DNA of 64,000 nt from Polyangiaceae bacterium (GTDB lineage: Bacteria > Myxococcota_A > Polyangia > Polyangiales > Polyangiaceae), in assembly GCA_019637295.1 (NCBI GenBank), contig JAHBVX010000008.1, positions 309,678-373,677 of the forward strand, written 5' to 3'. Positions within the stretch are counted from its first letter, which is position 1. The number at the start of each line of letters is the position of its first letter. Shown here in pieces: positions 26,392-34,812 of the stretch. A program made the translations under genes and the position numbers. Below the pieces are notes generated by a model. It was not told where the DNA came from. It made no database searches and saw only the letters and a program-made list of their open reading frames with translations.

Positions 26392-26952
26392 ATGACGTCC
26401 CGCCGCTCGTTGCTTCAGTATGCGCTGGCCACTGGGCTGACTGTCGGCTGGACGGGTGCTGCGTCCGCGAGCATCGGGCCTCCGGTTACGCTCGAGCAGC
26501 TGGCTCACGCCGCCCGTCGCGTGGTGCGTGGGGTTGCCTTGCAGGCGAGCAGTCGGTGGGTAGAGGGCCACCGCGGTCGGCGCATCGTCACGACCACTCG
26601 TGTTCGGATCGACGACCGGATCGGGGGCGATGCGGCCAGTGAGTTGCTGGTCGAGACCCTCGGCGGGCAAGTTGGCCGCACGGGGCAGGTGGTGCACGGC
26701 GAGGCGCTGCTCCTGATCGGGCAGCCCTGCTTCCTGTTCCTGACCTCGCTGTCCGACGCCGTGCAGACGGTGGCCCACTTCGCCCAGGGACACTTCCCGT
26801 TGCGTGAGGCGCAGGGAGCACTCCGCGTCCAACCAAGTCCGCGCGTAGCCGAGCTCACCGCCGGTCGGAGCGCGCTCGGGGAGCTCCGCGGTCTGGACGT
26901 TCGACAGGCACGCGCGCGCATCCTGGAGGCGTGGAACCATGCGCGTCGCTGA
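26392..26952 (+). CDS. Tat-exported hypothetical protein
   Basis: A 186-residue protein starting MTSRRSLLQYALATG, a twin-arginine signal with the SRRSLL motif followed by a short hydrophobic core and ASA-type cleavage site. The mature part is a compact alpha/beta domain with VEGHRGRRIVTTTRVRIDD and a single Cys in IGQPCFLFL. I do not recognise it. Its stop overlaps the downstream matrixin gene start by 14 nt, so the two are probably made together; it could be a protease helper or inhibitor, but that is inference from position. Confidence 0.65.
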   Translation: MTSRRSLLQYALATGLTVGWTGAASASIGPPVTLEQLAHAARRVVRGVALQASSRWVEGHRGRRIVTTTRVRIDDRIGGDAASELLVETLGGQVGRTGQVVHGEALLLIGQPCFLFLTSLSDAVQTVAHFAQGHFPLREAQGALRVQPSPRVAELTAGRSALGELRGLDVRQARARILEAWNHARR

Positions 26953-27826
26953 GTGGACCATCGTCGCCGCGCTCTTGCTGGCGGCCAGCCCAGCGTCCGC
27001 GTTCTGTCGCACGACGACCTGTCAGCCTTGGACCTGCACCCCGAACGAAGAGTGCGCGTTGTGCGTTGACGGGGGTGCCCCACTGTACTGGAAGAGCCGC
27101 TGTGTCTCCTTCGCGGTCACCTACTCAGGGCCGCAGAGCGGGCAGCTCAACGCGCAGGACGCGCGCGCCCTGATCGCCGGCGCGTTCGTGAAGTGGATGA
27201 GCGTCGATTGCCGTGGGGACAGCCCGTCACTGGCGGTCTTGGATCTGGGGACGGTTGTCTGCGATCAGACCGGATATGACCGCGACGCTCCGAACATCAA
27301 CCTGTGGACCTTCCGCGACTCGAGCTGGGCCCATCAGGGGCGCGGGCGGATGCTGGCGCTCACCACCGTGACCTACGACGCACCCACGGGAGAGATCCTC
27401 GACGCTGACGTCGAGATCAACTCCTTCGAGCACGCGATGACGATGGGTGACGACGAGGTGGTCGCCGACCTCGACTCCATCGTAACCCACGAGGCCGGTC
27501 ACTTCCTCGGTTTGAGTCACTCTTGCGACCCGAGCGCGACGATGTTCCCGGCGTACACCATGGGTACCACGCAGATGCGCGCGCTCGCGCCTGACGACGC
27601 TGACGCCATCTGCTCCACGTTCCCGCCCGGAATCAAGAAGGTGTGCGAGCCTCAGCCCCGCGGCGGATTGCCCGAGTGCGCGCTCGACCCGAGCGCCGAC
27701 GACGACATGACCGAGGCGGGCTGCAGTCACTCCCCCAGCCGTCGGGCGCCCTGGAGCTGGACCGCGCTCGTGCCTCTCGTGGCTCTGCTTCGATGGCTCG
27801 GCCGACGCAGGCGCGAGGCGTCCTGA
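26939..27826 (+). CDS. Matrixin-like metalloprotease with MYXO-CTERM-like tail
   Basis: A 295-residue secreted zinc protease. A Sec signal ends at ASA; the catalytic helix is THEAGHFLGLSHS (zinc ligands His, His, His) and the Met-turn is in ATMFPAY, both of the metzincin/matrixin type. The end of the protein has a Cys, a hydrophobic helix (WTALVPLVALLRWLG) and an Arg-rich tail RRRREAS, as in MYXO-CTERM sorting signals that anchor proteins at the myxobacterial surface. No pro-domain cysteine switch is obvious. It is translationally close to the upstream Tat-exported protein. Confidence 0.82.
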   Translation: MRVAEWTIVAALLLAASPASAFCRTTTCQPWTCTPNEECALCVDGGAPLYWKSRCVSFAVTYSGPQSGQLNAQDARALIAGAFVKWMSVDCRGDSPSLAVLDLGTVVCDQTGYDRDAPNINLWTFRDSSWAHQGRGRMLALTTVTYDAPTGEILDADVEINSFEHAMTMGDDEVVADLDSIVTHEAGHFLGLSHSCDPSATMFPAYTMGTTQMRALAPDDADAICSTFPPGIKKVCEPQPRGGLPECALDPSADDDMTEAGCSHSPSRRAPWSWTALVPLVALLRWLGRRRREAS

Positions 27827-27871
27827 CAGCGCTCCTCGCGAAAGCGTGTGCAATCGTGTATCGTCCACTCG

Positions 27872-29221
27872 ATGTCCCTGCAAGCTACGGTCGCTCGGCC
27901 TGACTCGCGCACCGTCCGTCACGGTAGCGTGCGCATCGCGTCCAGCGTGCAGGCCTTGGCGCTCGGAGACGAGCCACTGACGGTGGGGCGCGACCCGGAC
28001 TGCCAGCTCGTGCTGGAGGATCCGGAGGTGAGCGCGGTCCACCTCGAGCTCAGCGCCGACGCCGCCGGGATTCGCGTGCGCGATGTCGGCAGCCTGAATG
28101 GCACCTTCGTGGGTGAGGTCCGGGTCTCCGATGCGGTGATCGTGTCTTCCCAGAAGATCCGCGCGGGTTCGTCCTGGCTCGAGGTCACCCTGGGGGAACC
28201 GCGCACCGTCGAGCTGCCAAGGCAGACCGCTTTTGGTCCTCTGGTCGGAGGGTCCCCGGGGATGCGTGGGTTGTTCGATCGCCTCGCTCGGGCTGCCAAG
28301 ACGGATCTGACCGTGCTCATCCTCGGTGAGACGGGCACCGGCAAGGAGCTCGTCGCGCGCGCGCTGCACGAGAACAGTCCGCGTCAGCACGCCCCGTTCG
28401 TCGTCGTGGACTGCGCTTCGATCCCGCGCAGTCTCGGCGAGGCGACGCTCCTGGGCCACGAGCGCGGTGCGTTCACTGGTGCGGATCGAGCGCGGGCGTC
28501 CCCGTTCGTCGAGGCCAACGGCGGGACCGTGTTTTTGGACGAGCTAGGAGAGCTTCCGCTGGAGATTCAACCGAACTTGCTGCGCGTCCTGGCGGAGCGA
28601 CGGGTGAAGCCGGTGGGCGCAAGTCGCTATCAGGAAGTGAACGTTCGTGTCGTCGCCGCTACGCGTCAGAACCTCTTGTCGCAGGTGAATGCCGGGACGT
28701 TTCGCAGCGACTTGTACTTCAGGCTGGCGCAGGTGCGCGTGGAGGTGCCCCCGCTTCGGGACCGTCGCGAAGACGTGCCGCTCATCCTACAGCGTGTGTT
28801 CGAGGAGCTAGGCGACGCTGGTGCACTCGACCGGGTTCCCCTCGAGAGTCTCGAGCGCCTGATGCACCACGACTTCCCAGGTAACGTTCGGGAGTTGAAG
28901 AACGCGGCAACCGTCGCCCACGCCCTCGCCGGCGACGACGCGGTCGACGTGGCTCAGTACGTGCAGGAGGCGTTGACGGAGCTCGGAGGCCCCAGCGTCA
29001 TGCCCCTCAACTCGGCCCACGTGGGATTCATGTCGTATCACGAGGCCAAGCGCCTGGCGTTGGACGATTTCGAACGAGACTACTTCCGGAAGCTGGTCGC
29101 GCTGGTGCCCGACAACATCTCCGAGATGTCCAGGGTATCTGGGCTGTCACGGCTCCACGTCCGCAAGCACCTGCAGCGTCATGGCATCGAGGTCGCGCGC
29201 TTGGGTCAGCGCAAGGACTGA
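27872..29221 (+). CDS. FHA-domain sigma-54-dependent transcriptional activator
   Basis: A 449-residue NtrC-family activator. Residues about 30-100 are an FHA phosphothreonine-binding domain (LTVGRDPDC, SLNGTFVG), residues 120-360 the AAA+ domain with Walker A GETGTGKE, the GAFTGA loop that touches sigma-54, and Walker B GGTVFLDE. The end is a Fis-type helix-turn-helix (SEMSRVSGLSRLHVRKHL). The FHA domain replaces the receiver domain of two-component regulators, so the input is a Ser/Thr-phosphorylated protein. The kinase gene starts within its stop codon (TGATG), pointing to the cognate kinase. Confidence 0.93.
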   Translation: MSLQATVARPDSRTVRHGSVRIASSVQALALGDEPLTVGRDPDCQLVLEDPEVSAVHLELSADAAGIRVRDVGSLNGTFVGEVRVSDAVIVSSQKIRAGSSWLEVTLGEPRTVELPRQTAFGPLVGGSPGMRGLFDRLARAAKTDLTVLILGETGTGKELVARALHENSPRQHAPFVVVDCASIPRSLGEATLLGHERGAFTGADRARASPFVEANGGTVFLDELGELPLEIQPNLLRVLAERRVKPVGASRYQEVNVRVVAATRQNLLSQVNAGTFRSDLYFRLAQVRVEVPPLRDRREDVPLILQRVFEELGDAGALDRVPLESLERLMHHDFPGNVRELKNAATVAHALAGDDAVDVAQYVQEALTELGGPSVMPLNSAHVGFMSYHEAKRLALDDFERDYFRKLVALVPDNISEMSRVSGLSRLHVRKHLQRHGIEVARLGQRKD

Positions 29222-30051
29222 TGCAACCAGGCGAGCCGCTTGGCGAGCGGTATCGGCTCGTGGAGGCACTGGGGCGTGGCGCGAGCGGTGAGGTGTGGAG
29301 CGCGATCGACTCGACCGGTGCCCGCTTCGTCATCAAGTGCTTGCGCTCCACCGTCGAACCCGAGCTCGAGAAGCGCTTCGAGCGGGAGCTCGCCGTCGCT
29401 CGCCAGCTCGGACCGCCGTACTTCCCTCGGTTGATCGACGGCCGCTCTGGGCCGGAGGGACCTCGCTATATCGTCTGGGCAGCAGAGCAAGGCAGCGCCC
29501 TGGCCGACCTCGCGCTCGACGCGGACCGAGCGGCGTCCAGAGTGCTTCGGCGACTCTTGCCGGTCGCGGAGCTCTTGCGCGCGCTGTCTAGGCTTCACGC
29601 CTTGGGAATCGTGCACCGGGATCTGAAGCCAGAGCACGTCTTGGTCAAGCCAGACGGGAGCGTAGTGCTCTTGGATCTGGGCTTGTGTCGGGTGTCCGAC
29701 TCGCTGCGCCTCACCGCCAGCCGACACATCCTAGGTAGCGCCGCGTTCGTAGCGCCCGAGCAGATCCAGGCCCCGCAGAACGTGGACCAGAGAGCCGATC
29801 TGTACGCGGTCGGCGCCATTGCCTTCTGGCTGCTGTCCGGGCGGCTCCCGTTCGCGGCGCCGACCGCAGAGAGCTTGCTCGTGCTCAAGTTGATGCGGCA
29901 AGCGCCGCTGCTGAATGACGTGTGTGAAGTGCCGGTCCCGGCAGCCGTGGAGGAGTGGGTCGCGATGATGCTTGCTCGGGAACCAACGGGTCGTCCCGCC
30001 AGCGCATCGGCTGCCGGTGAGAAGCTCGAGCACGCGCTCGGCGGCGACTGA
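29221..30051 (+). CDS. Cytosolic Ser/Thr protein kinase coupled to the FHA activator
   Basis: A 276-residue kinase with only a catalytic domain and no membrane segment. It has GRGASGEVW, VIKCL, HRDLKPEH and APEQ. The DFG magnesium loop reads LLDLGLCR, with Leu for Phe, a substitution still seen in active kinases. The start ATG overlaps the previous stop by one base (TGATG). Because its neighbour carries an FHA domain, it most likely phosphorylates it, or a protein it binds, to control sigma-54 genes. The pairing is inference from gene order; such pairs are common in myxobacteria. Confidence 0.88.
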   Translation: MQPGEPLGERYRLVEALGRGASGEVWSAIDSTGARFVIKCLRSTVEPELEKRFERELAVARQLGPPYFPRLIDGRSGPEGPRYIVWAAEQGSALADLALDADRAASRVLRRLLPVAELLRALSRLHALGIVHRDLKPEHVLVKPDGSVVLLDLGLCRVSDSLRLTASRHILGSAAFVAPEQIQAPQNVDQRADLYAVGAIAFWLLSGRLPFAAPTAESLLVLKLMRQAPLLNDVCEVPVPAAVEEWVAMMLAREPTGRPASASAAGEKLEHALGGD

Positions 30052-30057
30052 CGCCCC

Positions 30058-30204
30058 TCACTCCGTCGGCCCCGGGTGCTCACCGGAGACACCGCCCTCG
30101 ATGAAGTCGATGGTCGCGGCGGGTGTGAGCGGCAGGTCCGCAGCGGGGGGCTGCGGACCTCGCTCCCGCAGCTGGGCTTCGATGATTGCCGTCAGCACTA
30201 CCAT
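30058..30204 (-). CDS. Possible small protein, 48 residues
   Basis: An ORF beginning MVVLTAIIEAQLRERG with no known domain, 14 nt downstream of the Cys-repeat lipoprotein gene on the same strand. It has a helical start and a Pro-rich middle. There is no strong ribosome site and it might be noncoding. Nothing links it to a function. Confidence 0.3.
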   Translation of the reverse strand: MVVLTAIIEAQLRERGPQPPAADLPLTPAATIDFIEGGVSGEHPGPTE

Positions 30205-30218
30205 CCTGGCGCTCCCCT

Positions 30219-30680
30219 TCACTTGGAAGCCTCGTGCTTCGGCGGGCTGACGCAGATGCCGATGCAATCGGCGCCACCGGTATCGGGGTCGCAGTCGTCA
30301 TCCGGCAGGTCGCGGCAGACGCGGCCCGGTGAGCACTCGAGACCGAGCAACCCCGCACAGTACTCGACGGCCGAGCAGTATCCGGTGCAGTCCGCCCCGC
30401 CGGAGTTGGGATCGCAGTCGTCGTCCTCCACGTCGAGGCACTCGAAGCCTGGCGCACACTCCACGCCCAGGAGCCCTCCGCACTCCACCACTGGTGACGG
30501 AGACGGGCACTCACCGGTGTCGGTGCTGCCCGTTCCGGGAGCGTCGAACTCACAGGCCACGGACGGCTTGACGGCGTCTTGCTGGACCGAGTCATCCGGC
30601 TCCGAGGTTGCGACGCTGCACCCGATCACCGGTACGAACACAGCCCAGGTTGCGAATCGGGAAGAGAGCGATGTACTCAT
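30219..30680 (-). CDS. Lipoprotein with two tandem Cys-rich repeats
   Basis: A 153-residue lipoprotein with signal ending VPVIGCS. It has two copies of a roughly 37-residue module, about residues 63-99 and 106-142, each reading C-x-G-L-L-G-x-E-C, then D-x-x-x-D-D-C-D-P, and ending GGADC-x-G-x-C; similar modules occur in many deltaproteobacterial secreted proteins. Disulfides are expected. The ATG at 30680 has AAGGAGT 8 nt upstream, which decides the start. A sigma-54-like promoter is 34 nt upstream. Function unknown. Confidence 0.72.
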   Translation of the reverse strand: MSTSLSSRFATWAVFVPVIGCSVATSEPDDSVQQDAVKPSVACEFDAPGTGSTDTGECPSPSPVVECGGLLGVECAPGFECLDVEDDDCDPNSGGADCTGYCSAVEYCAGLLGLECSPGRVCRDLPDDDCDPDTGGADCIGICVSPPKHEASK

Positions 30681-30713
30681 GGCAGACACTCCTTGCTATG
30701 CAGCGACCCCGCT

Positions 30714-30729
30714 GCACGCCCCGTGCCGA
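30714..30729 (-). promoter_or_regulatory. Candidate sigma-54 promoter
   Basis: Minus strand GGCACG, GGGC, GTGCA: nearly the GGCACG-N4-TTGCA consensus, with GG and GC 10 nt apart. The predicted start near 30702 leaves about 22 nt of leader containing an AAGGAGT ribosome site before the ATG at 30680. The FHA sigma-54 activator is encoded about 1.5 kb away. Only a match by eye. Confidence 0.4.
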
Positions 30730-30864
30730 CTCATTTCGCGTGTTGATGCGATGGACCGGTCGCGCCGGCCGACCTGTCCACGGGTCGACTGGTACCCTGA
30801 GGAGCCAGCGAGCCAGAATCCAGCACCGCGCGGCCGAGGTTGGTCGTGCTAATCTGAGCCGAGC

Positions 30865-32727
30865 ATGGCGGCCGAGCCCGTTGCGCAGCCACTAGTCATC
30901 GGACGCTACGTCCTACAGCGCGAGATAGGCGTCGGCGGCATGGCGTCCGTGTACCTGGGCCGCGCCCACGGCGATGCGGGCTTCACGCGGCTAGTGGCGA
31001 TCAAGCGCCTGCACCCGCAGTACGCCAAGGACGCAGAGTTCGCCGACGCGATGATCGACGAGGCGCGAATCGCTGCCCGCGTGAGTCACGCGAACGTGGT
31101 TCAGGTGCTCGATGTCGTCGCCCACGAAGGCGAACTCTTGATCGTCATGGAGTTGCTCAAGGGCGAGACCTTGGCGCGACTGCTCAAGCTGAATCGCGGT
31201 CCGGTCTCGCCGGAGATCGCGGCGAAGGTCGCACTCGACGCGCTGGCGGGACTACATGCAGCGCACGAGGCCAAGAACGAGATGGGTGCGGCGCTCGAGC
31301 TCGTACATCGCGACGTCTCACCACAGAATGTCATCGTGGGAGTCGACGGCACGGCACGGCTGATCGACTTCGGTGTGGCCAAGGCGATTGGTCGCATGCA
31401 ACAGACCCGGGATGGGCGCATCAAGGGCAAGTTGGGCTACTTCGCGCCGGAGACGATCAAAGAGGGCGTCGCCGATCGTCGGGTCGACGTGTACGCGGCA
31501 GGTGTGCTCCTGTGGGAGATGCTCACCGGGCGGCGCCTGTTCTCCGGCGAGAACGAGCTTCAGATCCTGGCGGCTATCCTCAATACCCCCGTCCAACCCC
31601 CGTCCGCCGTGGTGCCCGGCATTCCGCAGGCGCTGGATCGCATCGTCCTGCGGGCGGTAAGCCACGACCTGGGCGCGCGCTACCCCACCGCTGAGGCCAT
31701 GGCGGACGACCTCGACCACGCCCTCGCGCCGGCTGGCGCTCGCCGTGTCGCCGATTGGGTCAAGCTGCTTGCGGCGGGTTCTTTGGCCGAGCGTGAGGCC
31801 GCGCTGTCGGCGGTAGCGACGACGCCTGCCGGGTACTCCCAGGTCACCCACTCGGATTCCGGCATCGTCAACCGCGTGCTCGATGAGACAGCGAGGATCC
31901 CGACGGATGATGTCTCGGAGACCCAGCGCCGCGACGCGGCAGCGCCGACCCCCGACGACGCTCCACCTACCGTGCTCGAGCGGCCGGTCGACTCGCAAGA
32001 GAGCGTCGACACGCAGCTCGTCCCTGCGCAACCCAGGCCCTCGCGAAACGCCCCGACTCTCGTCAGCGAAGGCGCACCTCCGGTTTCGGCACCCCCTGCA
32101 CCGCTGTCGCATGCTCCAAGGACCGTACCCGCGACTCCGCTGGCGGTGGGCGCTTTGGCCCCAACTGAGCCTGCCCTGACCCCCAAGATCCCGGACGAGC
32201 AGGCCAAAGACTACGCATACTACCAAGAGGCTCGCGTAGCGTGGCTGGAGGGGCGAACGGATGGTCCTCCTGCTCCCGAGTCCCGCCCGCCTCCCGTGGC
32301 CCCAAGCCGTTCCCGTGCCTGGCTCGCGATCCCGGGGGTGCTACTCGTCGCTGGTGCTGCGGCCCTCGTACTGGGCTTGGCCGCCAAGCGACGAGAACCC
32401 GACCGGGACGTCCCGCCAGCGCCCACGAGCCTCGCCGATCCCGAACCCGAGTTGGAGCAGCCACCGAAGTCGATCGAGCCCGAGCAGCCTCCCGCTCTCC
32501 GCGAGCCGGAACGAACCGAGGCGCCGGCCGTCGAGCCCCAGGTTCCCTCGCCCCGTCCGCCAGCGCCCACGCCCCCGAGATCGACCCCGCCGCCGCCGGT
32601 TGTCTCCGCCCCACCCGGCCCGTCTACCGCCAAGCCAGATCAGCCTTCGCCGATCGCCAACTGTGATCCGCCGTACTGGCTCGATGCCAAGAGAGTGAAG
32701 CGTTGGAAGCCCGAGTGTATCCAATGA
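30865..32727 (+). CDS. Transmembrane Ser/Thr protein kinase, HRDVSPQN type
   Basis: A 620-residue kinase. The catalytic domain is about residues 13-290: GVGGMASVYLG, VAIKRLH, HRDVSPQNVIVG, LIDFGVAK and GKLGYFAPE. A long Pro/Ala-rich linker leads to a transmembrane helix at about 485-507 and a Pro/Glu-rich outside part. The last 22 residues carry CDPPYWLD and KPECIQ, a pair of cysteines in a motif also found at the end of the kinase at 34813-36462. The HRDVSPQN variant marks a kinase group common in myxobacteria. The next gene overlaps by 4 nt (ATGA). Confidence 0.92.
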   Translation: MAAEPVAQPLVIGRYVLQREIGVGGMASVYLGRAHGDAGFTRLVAIKRLHPQYAKDAEFADAMIDEARIAARVSHANVVQVLDVVAHEGELLIVMELLKGETLARLLKLNRGPVSPEIAAKVALDALAGLHAAHEAKNEMGAALELVHRDVSPQNVIVGVDGTARLIDFGVAKAIGRMQQTRDGRIKGKLGYFAPETIKEGVADRRVDVYAAGVLLWEMLTGRRLFSGENELQILAAILNTPVQPPSAVVPGIPQALDRIVLRAVSHDLGARYPTAEAMADDLDHALAPAGARRVADWVKLLAAGSLAEREAALSAVATTPAGYSQVTHSDSGIVNRVLDETARIPTDDVSETQRRDAAAPTPDDAPPTVLERPVDSQESVDTQLVPAQPRPSRNAPTLVSEGAPPVSAPPAPLSHAPRTVPATPLAVGALAPTEPALTPKIPDEQAKDYAYYQEARVAWLEGRTDGPPAPESRPPPVAPSRSRAWLAIPGVLLVAGAAALVLGLAAKRREPDRDVPPAPTSLADPEPELEQPPKSIEPEQPPALREPERTEAPAVEPQVPSPRPPAPTPPRSTPPPPVVSAPPGPSTAKPDQPSPIANCDPPYWLDAKRVKRWKPECIQ

Positions 32728-33386
32728 GCAGACCAAGTCGATTCGCGCCGCTCGTGATCCTGCTGCTCGCGAGCTGGTCGCCGCCTGCTAGCGCTCAGCC
32801 GAGCGCAGTCACTGCGCAGTGTATTCATGACAACGAAGCTGCGCAGGAAGCGATGTTGGCTCACAACTATGAGCGAGCGCGCGATCTCGCCCTCGCGTGC
32901 GCCAGCGCGCGCTGCTCCGAGGTCCTCCGAGCGGACTGCGAAGCCATCGTTCTCGACGCGCGCACCAAGCTGACAGCAGCCGCGCCGCCGACCGACGTGG
33001 ACTCCACCAACGATCCCGCGGTGCAGCCGGAGCCCCAGCGCCATCCGCGGCAGCACACGGCGGAGAGCCAGCCCAGTCCGACGCGCCCAGAGACTCGCTC
33101 GAAAGTCCCTAGCTACGTCCTGGCCTCCGTCGCCGTCGTTGGTGCCGCCTCCTTCGGGTTCTTCGCGCTGCGCGGCAAGCGGCTAGAAGGCGATCTGGAC
33201 TGCGGCTCGCGGTGTCCGGATACCGAGCTCGATCCCATCACGCACTCGTATCTGATCGCCGATATCTCACTGGGCGTGGGCGCGGTCGCGCTCGCTGGGG
33301 CCATCTACTTCTGGCCGTGGGGAGAGAGCGAGACCGTGAGCTTGAGGGCGTCGCCACGCGGTGTGCGTGTCGGCTTGTCGTTCTGA
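32724..33386 (+). CDS. Kinase-associated exported membrane protein
   Basis: A 220-residue protein with a Sec signal (LLLASWSPPASAQ), then a Cys-rich helical region AMLAHNYERARDLALACASA typical of the periplasmic protein encoded next to myxobacterial HRDVSPQN kinases. A Pro-rich linker is followed by two hydrophobic helices (about residues 139-158 and 185-202). Usually a PEGA domain is present in such proteins; I see none here, so this may be a shortened form. The ATG at 32724 overlaps the kinase stop (ATGA), implying joint production and likely partnership. Confidence 0.7.
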   Translation: MSRPSRFAPLVILLLASWSPPASAQPSAVTAQCIHDNEAAQEAMLAHNYERARDLALACASARCSEVLRADCEAIVLDARTKLTAAAPPTDVDSTNDPAVQPEPQRHPRQHTAESQPSPTRPETRSKVPSYVLASVAVVGAASFGFFALRGKRLEGDLDCGSRCPDTELDPITHSYLIADISLGVGAVALAGAIYFWPWGESETVSLRASPRGVRVGLSF

Positions 33387-33412
33387 GCGAACGGCCAGCG
33401 AAGCCTGATGGC

Positions 33413-34654
33413 TCAGCGCGCGACCCGGTAGACCGCGTTGTCGGCTGAGTAGTAGACGAACGTCGAGTCGACCGCGACGCCAAACACCCTCTCGTATCCG
33501 CTGCTGAGCACCTCGGCAGTGCCGCCAGCTCTGGGGGCGCGTTGGATCTCGCCGATGCCCGAGCCGAGCGTCTGAACCGCGAAGTAGACGGAGGGACCTT
33601 CGAGCGCGATCGCAGCCACCCCCCGAGTGGCTTCGAGGATCGGCGTGGCTGTCGGTTGTCCGGCAGGGTTGAGCGGCGCCGAGTACAGGCCGCCGTTGGT
33701 GCCGGAGAACGGCTGCGTCCCCCAATAGACCCGCTCGCCGTCCATGACGAGGAAGTAGGGCGGGGGAAGGGCGGGCGAGCTCAGATTCTGCAACCAAGAG
33801 GAGCACCGAACATGGTGTGGTGGTGGAGTCTGGAACGTCCAACACGTCACGCCCGAGTGGCGCGCGGCGCTAGGTGAGGTGCTGGTAAATGCCGACGTCG
33901 GTGCAGGCGCACCGCCAGCTCCGCCAATGAAGGCCTCGAGCTCGGCGACGGCAAACACCGCCCCGTCAACGAGGACATCGTCCCCGTCTCGCCCGAAACT
34001 CCATCCCTTCGGATGCAGGAGCTGAGCGGGACCCGCTCCCAGTGCGTAGGTCCCACTGAACGTAGTGAACAGGACGCCGTTGGAGAGCGGCAGGGCATCG
34101 AACGCGGAGTACCCAGCCTGCAGGGGAGTCAGGCTGCCCGGGGCGGCGCTGTCGGGGTTCTCAACTCGATAGACGTCTCCGCCGTCTCCAGTCTTGGCGG
34201 CGTACAGATGGCCGCCATGGAGTCGCACGTACGTCACGTAGCTACTGCCGCTCGCCGCGCCAGGGAAGGTTCCGAGCAGCACCGGCGCGCACTTGCCGTC
34301 CGAGCACGCGGTGCCCTGGCAGTCGCGTCCGCACGAACCGCAATTCACCGGATCCGTCACTACGAAAGTCTCGCATCCGGACGCAGTCGTGCAGCTCGCG
34401 AAGCCGGCAGGACAACCACCGTCCGCGTCCGACCCGCCGTCCGTGCTGCCGCCGGAGCCACCGGATGCGCCTCCGCTGCCGCCTGCGCCTCCAACCCCCG
34501 CTGTTCCGCCGCTCGAGGCGTCCAGGAAGGTACCTCCGATGCCGCTCGCTCCCTCGTCGCTCCGTCGCGCGTTGGGGTCCCAGAGCAGGCTGCAGCTCAC
34601 TCCGCCGAGCAACGCAGCAGACGCGCAAACAGGCAGTAGACGCCGGGACGACAC
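33413..34654 (-). CDS. Beta-propeller-like surface lipoprotein
   Basis: A 413-residue lipoprotein: signal ending LGGVSCS, then SLLWDPNARRS, a Gly/Ser linker (about residues 45-78), a short Cys cluster (CPAGFASC, NCGSCGRDC) and about 280 residues with strand patterns such as LYAAKTGDGGDVYRV and VYYSADNAVYRV, probably a propeller that binds surface partners. A Ser/Thr/Pro-rich stretch near residues 245-290 is of unusual composition. The first 45 residues resemble the lipoprotein at 22205-23191, suggesting a shared leader cassette. No function known. Confidence 0.7.
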   Translation of the reverse strand: MSSRRLLPVCASAALLGGVSCSLLWDPNARRSDEGASGIGGTFLDASSGGTAGVGGAGGSGGASGGSGGSTDGGSDADGGCPAGFASCTTASGCETFVVTDPVNCGSCGRDCQGTACSDGKCAPVLLGTFPGAASGSSYVTYVRLHGGHLYAAKTGDGGDVYRVENPDSAAPGSLTPLQAGYSAFDALPLSNGVLFTTFSGTYALGAGPAQLLHPKGWSFGRDGDDVLVDGAVFAVAELEAFIGGAGGAPAPTSAFTSTSPSAARHSGVTCWTFQTPPPHHVRCSSWLQNLSSPALPPPYFLVMDGERVYWGTQPFSGTNGGLYSAPLNPAGQPTATPILEATRGVAAIALEGPSVYFAVQTLGSGIGEIQRAPRAGGTAEVLSSGYERVFGVAVDSTFVYYSADNAVYRVAR

Positions 34655-34812
34655 CTGCAGGGATCCTACGGGTGAGGACCCGTCCGGTCAACGCGCCTCG
34701 GGCGGTACCCATTGGAACCAAGCGGTTCCGGCAGAGCTCACCCTTCGCGGCGCACCGGCGACCCGACCTGCGGGTTTCGAACTGGTACCGCGCTTGCTTT
34801 CTGCACTACGCG

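Noticed and set aside
27227..28459. 410-codon open frame on the minus strand
   Set aside because: Antisense to the matrixin protease and FHA activator; no recognisable protein features.
33800..33930. Possible frameshift in the propeller lipoprotein, where the reading is Ser/Thr/Pro-rich
   Set aside because: Alternative frames hit stops within about 25 codons, so two shifts would be needed; better read as an unusual insert.
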